DNA from: Vicinamibacteria bacterium
GTDB taxonomy: Bacteria > Acidobacteriota > Vicinamibacteria > Vicinamibacterales > UBA2999
Assembly (NCBI GenBank): GCA_025938035.1
Contig: JAICQE010000199.1
Location: 1 to 7,141 of the forward strand
Length of the DNA stretch: 7,141 bases
Reading direction: 5' to 3'
The notes under the pieces were generated by a model that was not told where the DNA came from, made no database searches, and saw nothing but the letters and a program-made list of their open reading frames with translations. Below are positions 1-6,746 of the stretch, in pieces. Position 1 is the first letter of the stretch, and each line of letters starts with the position of its first letter. Position numbers and translations under genes: made by a program.

Positions 1-647
1 GCCATCGCGCCACCGCCGAAGTCCTTCCATCCGGTATAGGTGGCGACGATGTGCATGTCGCCCATGATGTTTTCGCCGAGCCACGTTTCGACGCGTTCGA
101 CCTGGTTGCGGTTATTCACGTAGCCGTTGATCGTGTAGGCCTTGCCCGACGGCGCCATGACCTTCGGACTCCAGCTCAACACGGTCATGTTTCCCTGACG
201 TCTAGCGGTCGCATTGTTCTCCGCAGCGCCCTTCAGAAACCCCCACGGCGTGAGGTAGAAGTCGAGCGACTGTGCCCACGGCGAGGAGACGTCCGCCTGC
301 TGCGGCGTGACCTGCTGGAAGAACGTTCCCGGCGCCACGGTGGTCGAGCCGCCGGCCCCGATGTTGTTGGTCACTCCGGTATGGCGTGTCGCCGGCGCGG
401 AAAGATCGACGACACGGACATAGGTGTCGATCGGCCGCATCGGATCGTGCGTCCCCTGGCAGACCATCGCTTTGGCGTTGGCGCCGCACTGCTGGAACGA
501 TACGTCCTTCGCCGATCCCGAATAGGTGATCGCTTTCACATCGCCCAGCGCCTTCTGCGCGTTGGCGATGACGGTCTTGGCATCCTGCGCCATTGCCGCC
601 CACGGATAGGCCAGGCAGATGGCGACGAGCGTCAGTTTCTTCAACAC
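1..647 (-). CDS. Secreted protein, N-terminal part; possibly an MBL-fold metallo-hydrolase relative (cut by window edge)
   Basis: The gene starts at GTG 647-645 and stays open for 215 codons to the left edge, so its C-terminus is missing. GAAGGGGGA at 662-654 sits 6 bases before the GTG and decides the start; the ATG at 673 is out of frame. Residues 1-20 form a signal peptide: MLKK, a hydrophobic stretch, then AMA before QD, a signal peptidase I site. The mature part starts with a helical AKTVIANAQKALG segment, then YSGSAKD, and later NGYVNN, VERVETWLGENIMGD and ATYTGWKDFGG. I associate this arrangement (a YSG start, later VERVETW and a YxxxKDFGG end) with the N-terminal region of secreted MBL-fold metallo-hydrolases in Acidobacteriota. 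The zinc ligands (HxHxDH) would lie beyond the edge, so the family is unproven. C54 and C63 could form a disulfide after export. It is 92 bases beyond fdhE and probably not part of the formate dehydrogenase function. Coding is confident; the family call is moderate. Confidence 0.82.
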   Translation of the reverse strand, partial: MLKKLTLVAICLAYPWAAMAQDAKTVIANAQKALGDVKAITYSGSAKDVSFQQCGANAKAMVCQGTHDPMRPIDTYVRVVDLSAPATRHTGVTNNIGAGGSTTVAPGTFFQQVTPQQADVSSPWAQSLDFYLTPWGFLKGAAENNATARRQGNMTVLSWSPKVMAPSGKAYTINGYVNNRNQVERVETWLGENIMGDMHIVATYTGWKDFGGGAM

Positions 648-653
648 GGCCAG

Positions 654-662
654 TCCCCCTTC
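654..662 (-). promoter_or_regulatory. Ribosome binding site for the secreted-protein gene
   Basis: The minus strand reads GAAGGGGGA here, purine-rich and close to a Shine-Dalgarno core, 6 bases before the GTG at 647. It is the main reason for choosing GTG 647 as the start, and the signal peptide encoded immediately after it agrees. Confidence 0.6.
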
Positions 663-701
663 AGACGAGGCATGAACAAAATCCTGTTTTCGTGCCCACG
701 G

Positions 702-707
702 ATTGTA
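702..707 (-). promoter_or_regulatory. Possible -10 element upstream of the secreted-protein gene
   Basis: In the 92-base gap between the fdhE stop and the GTG at 647, the minus strand has TACAAT, one mismatch from TATAAT and 54 bases before the start codon. No good -35 hexamer lies 15-19 bases upstream, so support is weak. A separate promoter would make the secreted-protein gene its own transcription unit. The rest of the gap (648-739) holds no convincing hairpin-plus-T-run terminator. Confidence 0.2.
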
Positions 708-739
708 TGCGGATTGGGGGCGATTGAGGGAGATCCCGG

Positions 740-1588
740 TTAGTCTGACGACAAACAGGTGAGCTGGATCAGCGTAGGAATCGGCCGCCAATAGCCCTGC
801 CGATGGGCGATCAGGTCGAGATGCGGCGATCCCCAGTCCTCGACAATCGCCGAGCCCGCATTCCACCGCGCGCGCCGATCGATCTCCTTGAGATAACCGC
901 GGCACGCGCCGCAGGCGGTGATGGCGTAGCCCTCGTCGGCGCCTTCGGCAATCAGGCGTACGAGGTCGTCGCTGCGCCGATTGCCGCACAGCGGACAGAT
1001 CAACCGCGAAAACGTCCAGCGCGCGTCGCACAGATGACAGGCAAGCTGGCGCCTGCCGTCCTCGAGAAGCTCGGCGCAGCCCGGTGAGGCGCCGCAGCAC
1101 GGGCACAGGCCCAGGTCCCAATACCCGTCATCCATCAACGACCGGCAGCCCGCGAACCAGGCAGTCAACAACGGCCGCAGCCCGGCGACGGCAAGGAAGG
1201 CGGCGGCAGCCTGCGTCAGGTGGCAGCGCTCGATCAGTGCGCCGCCGGGACGGCCATCCGACGGCAGCAGCGACACCGGTCCAATGCTGCCGGCATCCCA
1301 CGCATCGGTGAAGTCGCGCGTGTCTTCGAGTCCCGCCAGGACGTCGAGGGCTGGATGAAGAGTTGGTTCGATCTGCTGGGGAGAGATTGGCGGTGGTGCG
1401 ATCGTGACGAGTGGTTTGCGATCCGACCAGAGTGCGCGCGCGCGCTCCGCCGGGCACTCCAGCGGCGCGAGCGAGCTCGATGGCCATGCGTGCCAGGCGG
1501 CGAGGACACCGCCGAGCGGTTCGAGCGCTTCACGAAAGGTCGGGCGCCGGGCCAGCAGCTCCGCCCACTCGCCGGCGAGCGTCGTCAT
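740..1588 (-). CDS. fdhE: FdhE-type formate dehydrogenase accessory protein
   Basis: This 282-residue protein matches FdhE, a cytoplasmic factor needed for active, exported molybdenum formate dehydrogenases; the E. coli protein is slightly longer (about 309 residues). The zinc-ribbon or rubredoxin-like half is clear, with four CxxC pairs at C162/C165, C184/C187, C198/C201 and C226/C229, followed by a GYLKEID segment like the CGTYLKI segment of E. coli FdhE. The N-terminal 150 residues are helical and poorly conserved, as is usual in the family. The C-terminus, ending LTCLSSD, lacks the NPF-type tail I recall from E. coli. The ATG at 1588 overlaps the TGA of the upstream NrfD-like gene (ATGA), so translation is probably coupled. 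The open frame extends upstream to 2155, but that part lies over the NrfD-like gene and is a shadow. Its presence in the structural operon supports a dedicated role in maturing this enzyme. The function call is from family knowledge. Confidence 0.93.
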   Translation of the reverse strand: MTTLAGEWAELLARRPTFREALEPLGGVLAAWHAWPSSSLAPLECPAERARALWSDRKPLVTIAPPPISPQQIEPTLHPALDVLAGLEDTRDFTDAWDAGSIGPVSLLPSDGRPGGALIERCHLTQAAAAFLAVAGLRPLLTAWFAGCRSLMDDGYWDLGLCPCCGASPGCAELLEDGRRQLACHLCDARWTFSRLICPLCGNRRSDDLVRLIAEGADEGYAITACGACRGYLKEIDRRARWNAGSAIVEDWGSPHLDLIAHRQGYWRPIPTLIQLTCLSSD

Positions 1589-2535
1589 CCGGGCCCGCCC
1601 ACCGTGGCCTGGCCCGCATCGATCAGGACGAACTTGATCAGAAAGCCGCCGGCCAGCACGAGTGCCGCGCGCAGCGCCGTCAGCTGCGAGACGCGATGTC
1701 CGATCACGCCGAACTGCAGCAGCAGCGGCAGCACCGTGCCGAGCAGGACGGCGCCGAGCCAGAACGGCACGCTCTGGCTTCCGGTCAACAGCTGCGACAG
1801 CGCCGCATCGACGCCGGCAGATCCGGCCGAGCGCACCGACACGATGAACAATGCCAGCGCGACAATCTGCATGACCAGGGCGACCGACGTGACCCGCATC
1901 ACGGGCGCGAGCGCCATGTCCGCCGCCGACCCACGAAGCCGTCCGAGCACGAGTGCGATTGCCGCGCTGCCCGTCGCTGCCCCGACGGCGAGGAAGAGCG
2001 CGCCTAACCAGTGGGCGTTGATGAACAACGGACGCGCCGTCGCGCCGAGCAACACGCCCGGATAGGCGGCGAGGAAGAAACCGGCCGCGGCGCCGATGAC
2101 CCCGGCGATCGCACGCACGCGCGGAAACGCCCGCCCCTTCCTGTCGGCGAGCCATGTCTCGGCCGCGCAGACGAATGCGCAGGCACTGAACACCATCAGG
2201 CCCCAGGCGCCGGCGCTCATGGGCGAATACGGCTTGAGGTGCAGCGGACCGGCGGTCACGGCGGTCATGCCGATCGCCGTCGACGGCTTGGAGACCATCA
2301 GCATGTTCAGGAAACGGGACGGAAGGCCGAGGTCGATGATGAGGAGAACCGGGCAGGGAAGAATCGCAAACAGCGCCACCCAGTAACCGGTGCGGACGAC
2401 GTCGCGATAGCGCTGGCCGTCGAGGAAGCCGGCGATTGTCGCTACGACGAATGCTCCGCCAGCGATGCCACCGAGGAAGAAGTAGATGTCGATCAGGATC
2501 GGCCAGTCCGCGCTCTTGAGCAGTCCCGGTTCCAT
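1585..2535 (-). CDS. NrfD/PsrC-family integral membrane subunit (quinone-reactive anchor of the formate dehydrogenase)
   Basis: This 316-residue polytopic protein has about eight membrane segments, roughly at residues 15-38, 50-70, 106-128, 142-165, 170-198, 212-235, 257-279 and 286-305. NrfD-family hallmarks are visible: YFFLGGIAGGAFV near residue 18, LLIIDLGLPSRFLNML near residue 64, SPMSAGAWGLMVFS near residue 104 and YPGVLLGATARPLF near residue 158. These proteins have no haem and pass electrons between a four-cluster ferredoxin-like subunit and quinone; here they would run from the beta subunit to the quinone pool, probably menaquinone. E. coli FdnI, the usual partner of FdnGH, is a shorter four-helix cytochrome b, and this protein is clearly not that. 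The start is ATG 2535, 16 bases after the beta-subunit stop; upstream in-frame sequence is a beta-gene shadow rich in Ser and Arg. No strong Shine-Dalgarno sequence precedes it, so translation may depend on coupling. Confidence 0.92.
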   Translation of the reverse strand: MEPGLLKSADWPILIDIYFFLGGIAGGAFVVATIAGFLDGQRYRDVVRTGYWVALFAILPCPVLLIIDLGLPSRFLNMLMVSKPSTAIGMTAVTAGPLHLKPYSPMSAGAWGLMVFSACAFVCAAETWLADRKGRAFPRVRAIAGVIGAAAGFFLAAYPGVLLGATARPLFINAHWLGALFLAVGAATGSAAIALVLGRLRGSAADMALAPVMRVTSVALVMQIVALALFIVSVRSAGSAGVDAALSQLLTGSQSVPFWLGAVLLGTVLPLLLQFGVIGHRVSQLTALRAALVLAGGFLIKFVLIDAGQATVGGPG

Positions 2536-2551
2536 GATGTGGGCTCGCGCG

Positions 2552-3349
2552 TCAGGCCCTCTCGCCTGTGGGGCGAGCCTTGTCAGGCTCGCCGCGGCTC
2601 CGGAACGCGAACACCGCGCCCAGGCCGACGGCGACCGCTGCGCCGATCGAGTAGAGCGAGTCGAGGAAGACGTTGCGCTGCGGTAGTCGCGGATTCTCCG
2701 GCAGGCCGTACTTCGACGGCGATCCCAAGAGCAGGAAGAAGGCGTTGAGGCCGCCGAGCGCGCCACCCTGGTCCGCGCCGTACAGCTGCGCGTCGGACAC
2801 CCCGGCCTTCTTCAGCTCTTCGACCCGCTGCTTGGCCTTCACCTCCAGCTCGTCGCGGTAGCCGAAGGTGATCGACTGTGTCGGACACGCTTTCGCGCAG
2901 GCGGGCCCGAGCCCGTTGTGCAGGCGGTCATTGCAGAACGTGCACTTGGTCGCTGTGCCGGTGGCGTGGTTGAAGCTGACGACCCCGAACGGGCACGCCG
3001 AGATGCAGTAGCGGCAGCCGTTGCAGATGTCCTGATTGATGTTGACGGTCCCGTAGTCGGTCCGGTAGATCGCGCCGGTCGGACACGCCTCGAGGCAGCC
3101 GGCCTGCGTGCAGTGCTTGCACACATCCGACATCATGTGCCAGCGCATCTCCACCTTGTCGTCCGCCGGCTCCTCGATGAAGCGAACGAGGCGGTAGGTG
3201 TTTTCAGTGAAGTGCGCGTGGTTCTGGTACGAGCCGGTCCACTCCGGCTCCTCGGGTTCGAGCTGATTCCACTGCTTGCAGGCTACCTGGCACGCCCGGC
3301 ACCCGATGCAGAGCGAGACGTCGGTGAACATCGCCACCTGGCGCGCCAC
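2552..3349 (-). CDS. fdnH: Formate dehydrogenase beta (iron-sulfur) subunit, FdnH/FdoH-type
   Basis: This 265-residue electron-transfer subunit carries four [4Fe-4S] clusters. Sixteen cysteines fall in four groups: 14/17/20/24, 77/80/85/89, 109/112/115/119 and 136/139/151/155. The opening FTDVSLCIGCRACQVACKQW is typical of FdnH-like proteins. Residues 229-249 form a single hydrophobic helix followed by a basic and charged tail, matching the C-terminal anchor that holds FdnH in the membrane. It has no signal peptide and should be exported together with the Tat-bearing alpha subunit. The start is GTG 3349: AAAGGAG lies 11 bases upstream, whereas the next in-frame ATG (residue 7) would lose conserved N-terminal sequence and sit 29 bases from that site. 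It begins 3 bases after the alpha stop codon. At 265 residues it is somewhat shorter than E. coli FdnH (294), mainly at the C-terminus. Confidence 0.96.
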   Translation of the reverse strand: MARQVAMFTDVSLCIGCRACQVACKQWNQLEPEEPEWTGSYQNHAHFTENTYRLVRFIEEPADDKVEMRWHMMSDVCKHCTQAGCLEACPTGAIYRTDYGTVNINQDICNGCRYCISACPFGVVSFNHATGTATKCTFCNDRLHNGLGPACAKACPTQSITFGYRDELEVKAKQRVEELKKAGVSDAQLYGADQGGALGGLNAFFLLLGSPSKYGLPENPRLPQRNVFLDSLYSIGAAVAVGLGAVFAFRSRGEPDKARPTGERA

Positions 3350-3352
3350 GGC

Positions 3353-6300
3353 TCAGTCCACTCCTTTCCGCACGTTGCAGAGCAGCGCCTTCGATTCCTG
3401 GATGAACGTCGTTGGATCGCCGAGGCTGGCGACGAGGTCGTTGGTGATGTCGCCGCGCGCCGACGGCGTCGCGCCGGCCCAGCCCCAATGCCAGGGGATG
3501 CCGACCTGGTACACGGTGCGGCCGTCGATGACGAAGGGCTTGATTCGTTCGGTGACCATCGCGCGGACCCGGATGCGGCCGCGCGGAGTCTCGACGATGA
3601 TCATGTCGCCGTTGGCGATGTCGAGGCTCTTCGCCATCTCCACGCCGATCTCGGCGAAATGGCCGGTGAAGAGCTCCGACAGCCACGGCACGTGCCGTGA
3701 CGTGCCGGCCGCGTGATGCTCGGTCAGCCGGTACGTCGTGAGCACGTACGGATAGCGATCCGCCGTGCCGAGCGGGTTCGCGTCCCCGAGCTGCCAGCGC
3801 TTTGCCACCGGGTTGTTCTGCACGGCGGACAGCAGGTTCGTCGCGGGAGATTCGAAGGGCTCGTAATGTTCAGGGAACGCGCCGTCGAGCACGGAGGCGA
3901 GCAGCCCGCCCTTGCCGTGGGCGAGCATGAAGAACGGGTCGGTGCCGCCAACACCCTTGAACGCGCCGCTCGTGGCCGGCGGCGCATCCGGCGCGATGAA
4001 GGCGCCGAAGTCAGCGACATCGCCGCCCGCCCATCGGCCCTTTGTCTCCGCGGTCTGTCCCGGCGCCGCGGCATCCCACCACAGTAGCTTCTTCCGCTCG
4101 CTCCACGGTTTGCCTGACGGGTCGGCGGACGCGCGGTTGTAGAGGATGCGCCGGTTAGCCGGCCAGGCGAAGCCCCATTCGTGCGCGAGGTAGTCGTCGG
4201 CCCGTGCCCGTTCGCGCCGCGCCGACAGGTTGCGGCCTTCCTCGGGGAAGACCCCCGTCATGATCCAGTTGCCGCACGCCGTGGCGCCGTCGTCCATGAG
4301 GTGGGCGAACGACGCGATGTGCTGTCCCGCCCTGTAAGCCGGCCTGCCGTCGGCTGCTTCGATATCCCGCGTCGCGAAACCATTGATCTCGCGCAGGACC
4401 ACTTCCATGTCCGGTTCCTGCTTCGGACCCTCGGGCTTGTAGTCCCACACGAGATCGAGAACCGGCCGATCCCTGCGAGCGGTCGATCCGGCGTACAGGC
4501 GCTTCACCCGCATGCCGAGGTCGACGATGAACGCCGCGTCGGAACGTGAATCGCCGAGCGGCTCCACGGCGCGCCGGTGCCACTGCACGAGCCGCATCGT
4601 ATTGGTCAGCGAGCCGTCCTTCTCCGCTGCGGGCGCAGCCGGAATGAAAAACACCTCGGTCTGGCAGCTGGCGGGATCGACGCCCGGCTCCTTCCACACC
4701 TGCGCGGTTTCGGTCTCGAAGAGGTCGGCGACGACCAGCCATTGCAGATTGCGCAGGGCCGATCGGACCATCTTCGCGTTTGGGCTGTCTACCGCCGGAT
4801 TCTGACCCTGGCAGATAAAGCCCTGCACGACCTCGTCGCGCATCCCGGCCATGAAGTGTTGATGCGAGTATGCGTCGGCCATCTCGCGCTTGGGCAGGTA
4901 GTCGTAGGCGTAATCGTTCTCGCGCGTGGCCGCGTCGCCCCACCACGCCTTCAACTGGCTGACGACGAATTTCGGCGTGTTCACCCAGTAGCCGCTGGCG
5001 GGCGTGATCCTTTCCAGATACGCCTTCAGCGTCGGGTGGGGACCCTGCAGCGGCATGGCCGGATAGCCGGGGAGCATGTGATAGAGCGTCCCCATGTCGG
5101 TCGCGCCCTGGACGTTCGAATGACCTCGCAGTGCCGCGACGCCTCCACCAGGCCGCCCGATGTTGCCGAGAATCAACTGGAGGATGCACAGCGCGCGAAT
5201 CTGTTGAACGCCGTTCGTCGACTGATTGAGCTGCAGTGCGTACGACACCGTCGCCGTCTTCTCGCGACCTGAGGCGGAGCAGAACACCTCCGCCACCTCG
5301 TCGAACTTCGCCCGTGGAATCCCACAGACGCGCTCGACCATCTCCGGCGTGTAGCGGAGGTAGTGCCGGCGCAGGTGCTGGAACACCGTGTTCGGGTTCC
5401 GAAGCGTCAGATCGCGCCGCGGGTTTCCGTCGCCATCCAGCTGGTACCGCCAGGTCGATTCGTTATAGGTCCGCTTCTCCGCATCGAATCCGCTGAACAG
5501 GCCGTCCAGATCCGCGGGTGTCTTGAAGCCCGGGTCCATCAGAAAGGCGGCGTTGGTGTAATGGGCGACGTAATCGTGGAAGTACTTGCCGCGTTCGATG
5601 GCGTAGCTGATCAGGCCGCCGAAAAACACGATGTTCGTGCCCGACCGGATGGGAACCCAGTAGTCGGCGGTTGCCGAGGTCCGCGTGAACCGCGGATCGA
5701 CGTGAATGATCTTCGCGCCCCGTTCCTTGGCCTTCATGACCCAGCGATAGCTCACCGGGTGGCACTCCGCCCAGTTCGATGTCGCCATGATCACGTCGGC
5801 GTTGACGACGTCGACCAGGCTGGTCGTCATCGCGCCTCGTCCGAATGTGGCGCCGAGCGCGGGAACGGTCGCCGAGTGGCACAGGCGCGCCGAATTCTCG
5901 AGGTTGACGATGCCGAGCCCGCGGGCGAGCTTCGCGATCAGGTAGTTCTCTTCGTTATCGAGCACCGACGAACCGAGCCACGCGAGGCCTTCGCAGCGGT
6001 TGACCGTCACTTGCCGATCCGCGACCGTCGCCGTTTCGACGAACGTCGCGTCGCGCGTCGCCTTCACGCGCTGGGCGATCGTCTCCATCATCCAGTCGAG
6101 CGGCTTCTCTTCCCACGTCGCGCTCCCCGGCGCGCGATACATCGGTTTGGTGACTCGGCGCGCATTCATCGACAACTGGAACGTCGACGATCCCTTGGGG
6201 CAGAGCGCGCCTTCCGTGTGCGGCGTGTCCGGGTCACCTTCGATGTCGATGATCGTCCCGTCCTTGACGTAAATGAGCTGCGCGCAGCCCACCGCGCAGT

Positions 6301-6454
6301 ACGGGCACACGCCAGGGAACACCTGCGCCTCCTTGATGCGCAGGTTCGCGGCAGCCGCTTCGACGGCCGTCAGATTGACGGCGCGGCTGCCGACCGCCGC
6401 GCCGGTGGCGGCGGATCCGGAATAGCGGAGAAAGTCGCGCCGGGAAAGGCTCAT
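3353..6454 (-). CDS. fdnG: Formate dehydrogenase alpha (catalytic) subunit, FdnG/FdoG-type, cysteine form, Tat-exported
   Basis: This 1033-residue molybdopterin oxidoreductase closely resembles E. coli FdnG (about 1015 residues) along its whole length; it should oxidise formate to CO2 in the periplasm. A Tat signal is at residues 4-10 (SRRDFLR), followed by an Ala-rich segment. The [4Fe-4S] motif is C50, C53, C57 and C85, with K87 behind it. The Mo/W ligand is C192 in NSARLCHSATV, followed by H193; E. coli has selenocysteine here. TFGRGAMT, HPVSYRW and VDPRFTRT follow. ALRGHSNVQGATD (441-453) is the pterin-binding motif and includes R443 and H445. FPEHYEPFE and YRLTEHHAAGTSRH lead into the C-terminal dinucleotide-binding domain, roughly the last 140 residues. 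The start is ATG 6454, 7 bases after the preceding gene, with GGAG 13 bases upstream; the Tat motif right after it supports the choice. The metal could be Mo or W; the sequence does not decide. Confidence 0.98.
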   Translation of the reverse strand: MSLSRRDFLRYSGSAATGAAVGSRAVNLTAVEAAAANLRIKEAQVFPGVCPYCAVGCAQLIYVKDGTIIDIEGDPDTPHTEGALCPKGSSTFQLSMNARRVTKPMYRAPGSATWEEKPLDWMMETIAQRVKATRDATFVETATVADRQVTVNRCEGLAWLGSSVLDNEENYLIAKLARGLGIVNLENSARLCHSATVPALGATFGRGAMTTSLVDVVNADVIMATSNWAECHPVSYRWVMKAKERGAKIIHVDPRFTRTSATADYWVPIRSGTNIVFFGGLISYAIERGKYFHDYVAHYTNAAFLMDPGFKTPADLDGLFSGFDAEKRTYNESTWRYQLDGDGNPRRDLTLRNPNTVFQHLRRHYLRYTPEMVERVCGIPRAKFDEVAEVFCSASGREKTATVSYALQLNQSTNGVQQIRALCILQLILGNIGRPGGGVAALRGHSNVQGATDMGTLYHMLPGYPAMPLQGPHPTLKAYLERITPASGYWVNTPKFVVSQLKAWWGDAATRENDYAYDYLPKREMADAYSHQHFMAGMRDEVVQGFICQGQNPAVDSPNAKMVRSALRNLQWLVVADLFETETAQVWKEPGVDPASCQTEVFFIPAAPAAEKDGSLTNTMRLVQWHRRAVEPLGDSRSDAAFIVDLGMRVKRLYAGSTARRDRPVLDLVWDYKPEGPKQEPDMEVVLREINGFATRDIEAADGRPAYRAGQHIASFAHLMDDGATACGNWIMTGVFPEEGRNLSARRERARADDYLAHEWGFAWPANRRILYNRASADPSGKPWSERKKLLWWDAAAPGQTAETKGRWAGGDVADFGAFIAPDAPPATSGAFKGVGGTDPFFMLAHGKGGLLASVLDGAFPEHYEPFESPATNLLSAVQNNPVAKRWQLGDANPLGTADRYPYVLTTYRLTEHHAAGTSRHVPWLSELFTGHFAEIGVEMAKSLDIANGDMIIVETPRGRIRVRAMVTERIKPFVIDGRTVYQVGIPWHWGWAGATPSARGDITNDLVASLGDPTTFIQESKALLCNVRKGVD
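3361..3367 (-). promoter_or_regulatory. Ribosome binding site for the beta subunit (supports a GTG start)
   Basis: The minus strand reads AAAGGAG inside the last codons of the alpha gene, 11 bases before GTG 3349. It is the strongest Shine-Dalgarno sequence I see in the window. It fixes the beta start at GTG and lets beta be translated from the same message as alpha. Confidence 0.6.
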
Positions 6455-6461
6455 GACGGCG

Positions 6462-6746
6462 TCATATCTCCGGGCTGGCGATCGCTTCCCAGACCCGACG
6501 GAGCACGACCACGCGCGCCACGGCCGCTCCGTCTCCCGCGATGTCGGTTTCGAGGCGGACGATGTCGCCGGGGTAGAGGGCGTCCACGTCGGCGATCGTT
6601 CCGTCTTCGGTCACGACGATCGTTTGTGGGTGACAGGAGAGATCGGTGCAGCCCTCACCCTTGACACGCAGTCGCCCGCCCTGGCGATCGACTTCGACCA
6701 CCATGAGCCGCGTCTGCTGCAGCCGTTCGGTAAAGCTGTCGGTCAC
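6462..6746 (-). CDS. Unrecognised 94-residue small protein, probably a beta-barrel (OB or DUF5666-like)
   Basis: I do not recognise this protein. It has no signal peptide or membrane segment and appears to be a cytoplasmic, mostly beta protein: strands LMVVEVD, RLRVKG, TIVVTEDG, DIVRLETD and AVARVVVLRRV alternate with turns, and ALYPGDIVRLE resembles the GD turn of OB-like and DUF5666-like barrels. One distinctive spot is C33-TDLS-C38-H39, which could bind a metal or act as a redox pair. The GTG start at 6746 overlaps the upstream TGA (GTGA), and GGGGAG lies 4 bases before it. The catalytic subunit gene starts 7 bases after its stop. This position suggests a regulatory, chaperone or cofactor-related job for the formate dehydrogenase, but that rests on context alone. 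Coding is well supported by the overlap, ribosome site and operon spacing. Confidence 0.8.
   Translation of the reverse strand: MTDSFTERLQQTRLMVVEVDRQGGRLRVKGEGCTDLSCHPQTIVVTEDGTIADVDALYPGDIVRLETDIAGDGAAVARVVVLRRVWEAIASPEI

Noticed and set aside
648..739. Terminator after fdhE
   Set aside because: Only short imperfect inverted repeats such as AAAA-CAGGA-TTTT are present, with no GC-rich stem followed by a T run.
51..743. Plus-strand open frame of 230 codons over the left end
   Set aside because: It is antisense to the secreted-protein gene, which has a signal peptide, ribosome site and plausible composition; the plus frame is Arg-rich and motif-free.
1220..2748. Overlapping plus-strand open frames of 281, 198 and 245 codons opposite the NrfD-like and FdhE genes
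   Set aside because: Their compositions are Arg- and Ala-rich with no motif, while the minus strand encodes recognisable families throughout.
2536..2766. N-terminal extension of the NrfD-like protein to 2766
   Set aside because: The extra 77 residues lie over the beta gene in another frame and are Ser/Arg-rich; the membrane protein begins naturally at ATG 2535.
5830..5890. Selenocysteine insertion element near the active-site codon
   Set aside because: The codon is TGC and no in-frame TGA occurs in the gene, so no such element is needed and I could not identify one.
5363..6664. Long plus-strand open frame of 433 codons opposite the catalytic subunit
   Set aside because: It lies antisense to an unmistakable formate dehydrogenase gene, is dominated by Arg, Ala, Val and Asp in low-complexity fashion and shows no domain. 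It is a product of GC-rich codon structure.
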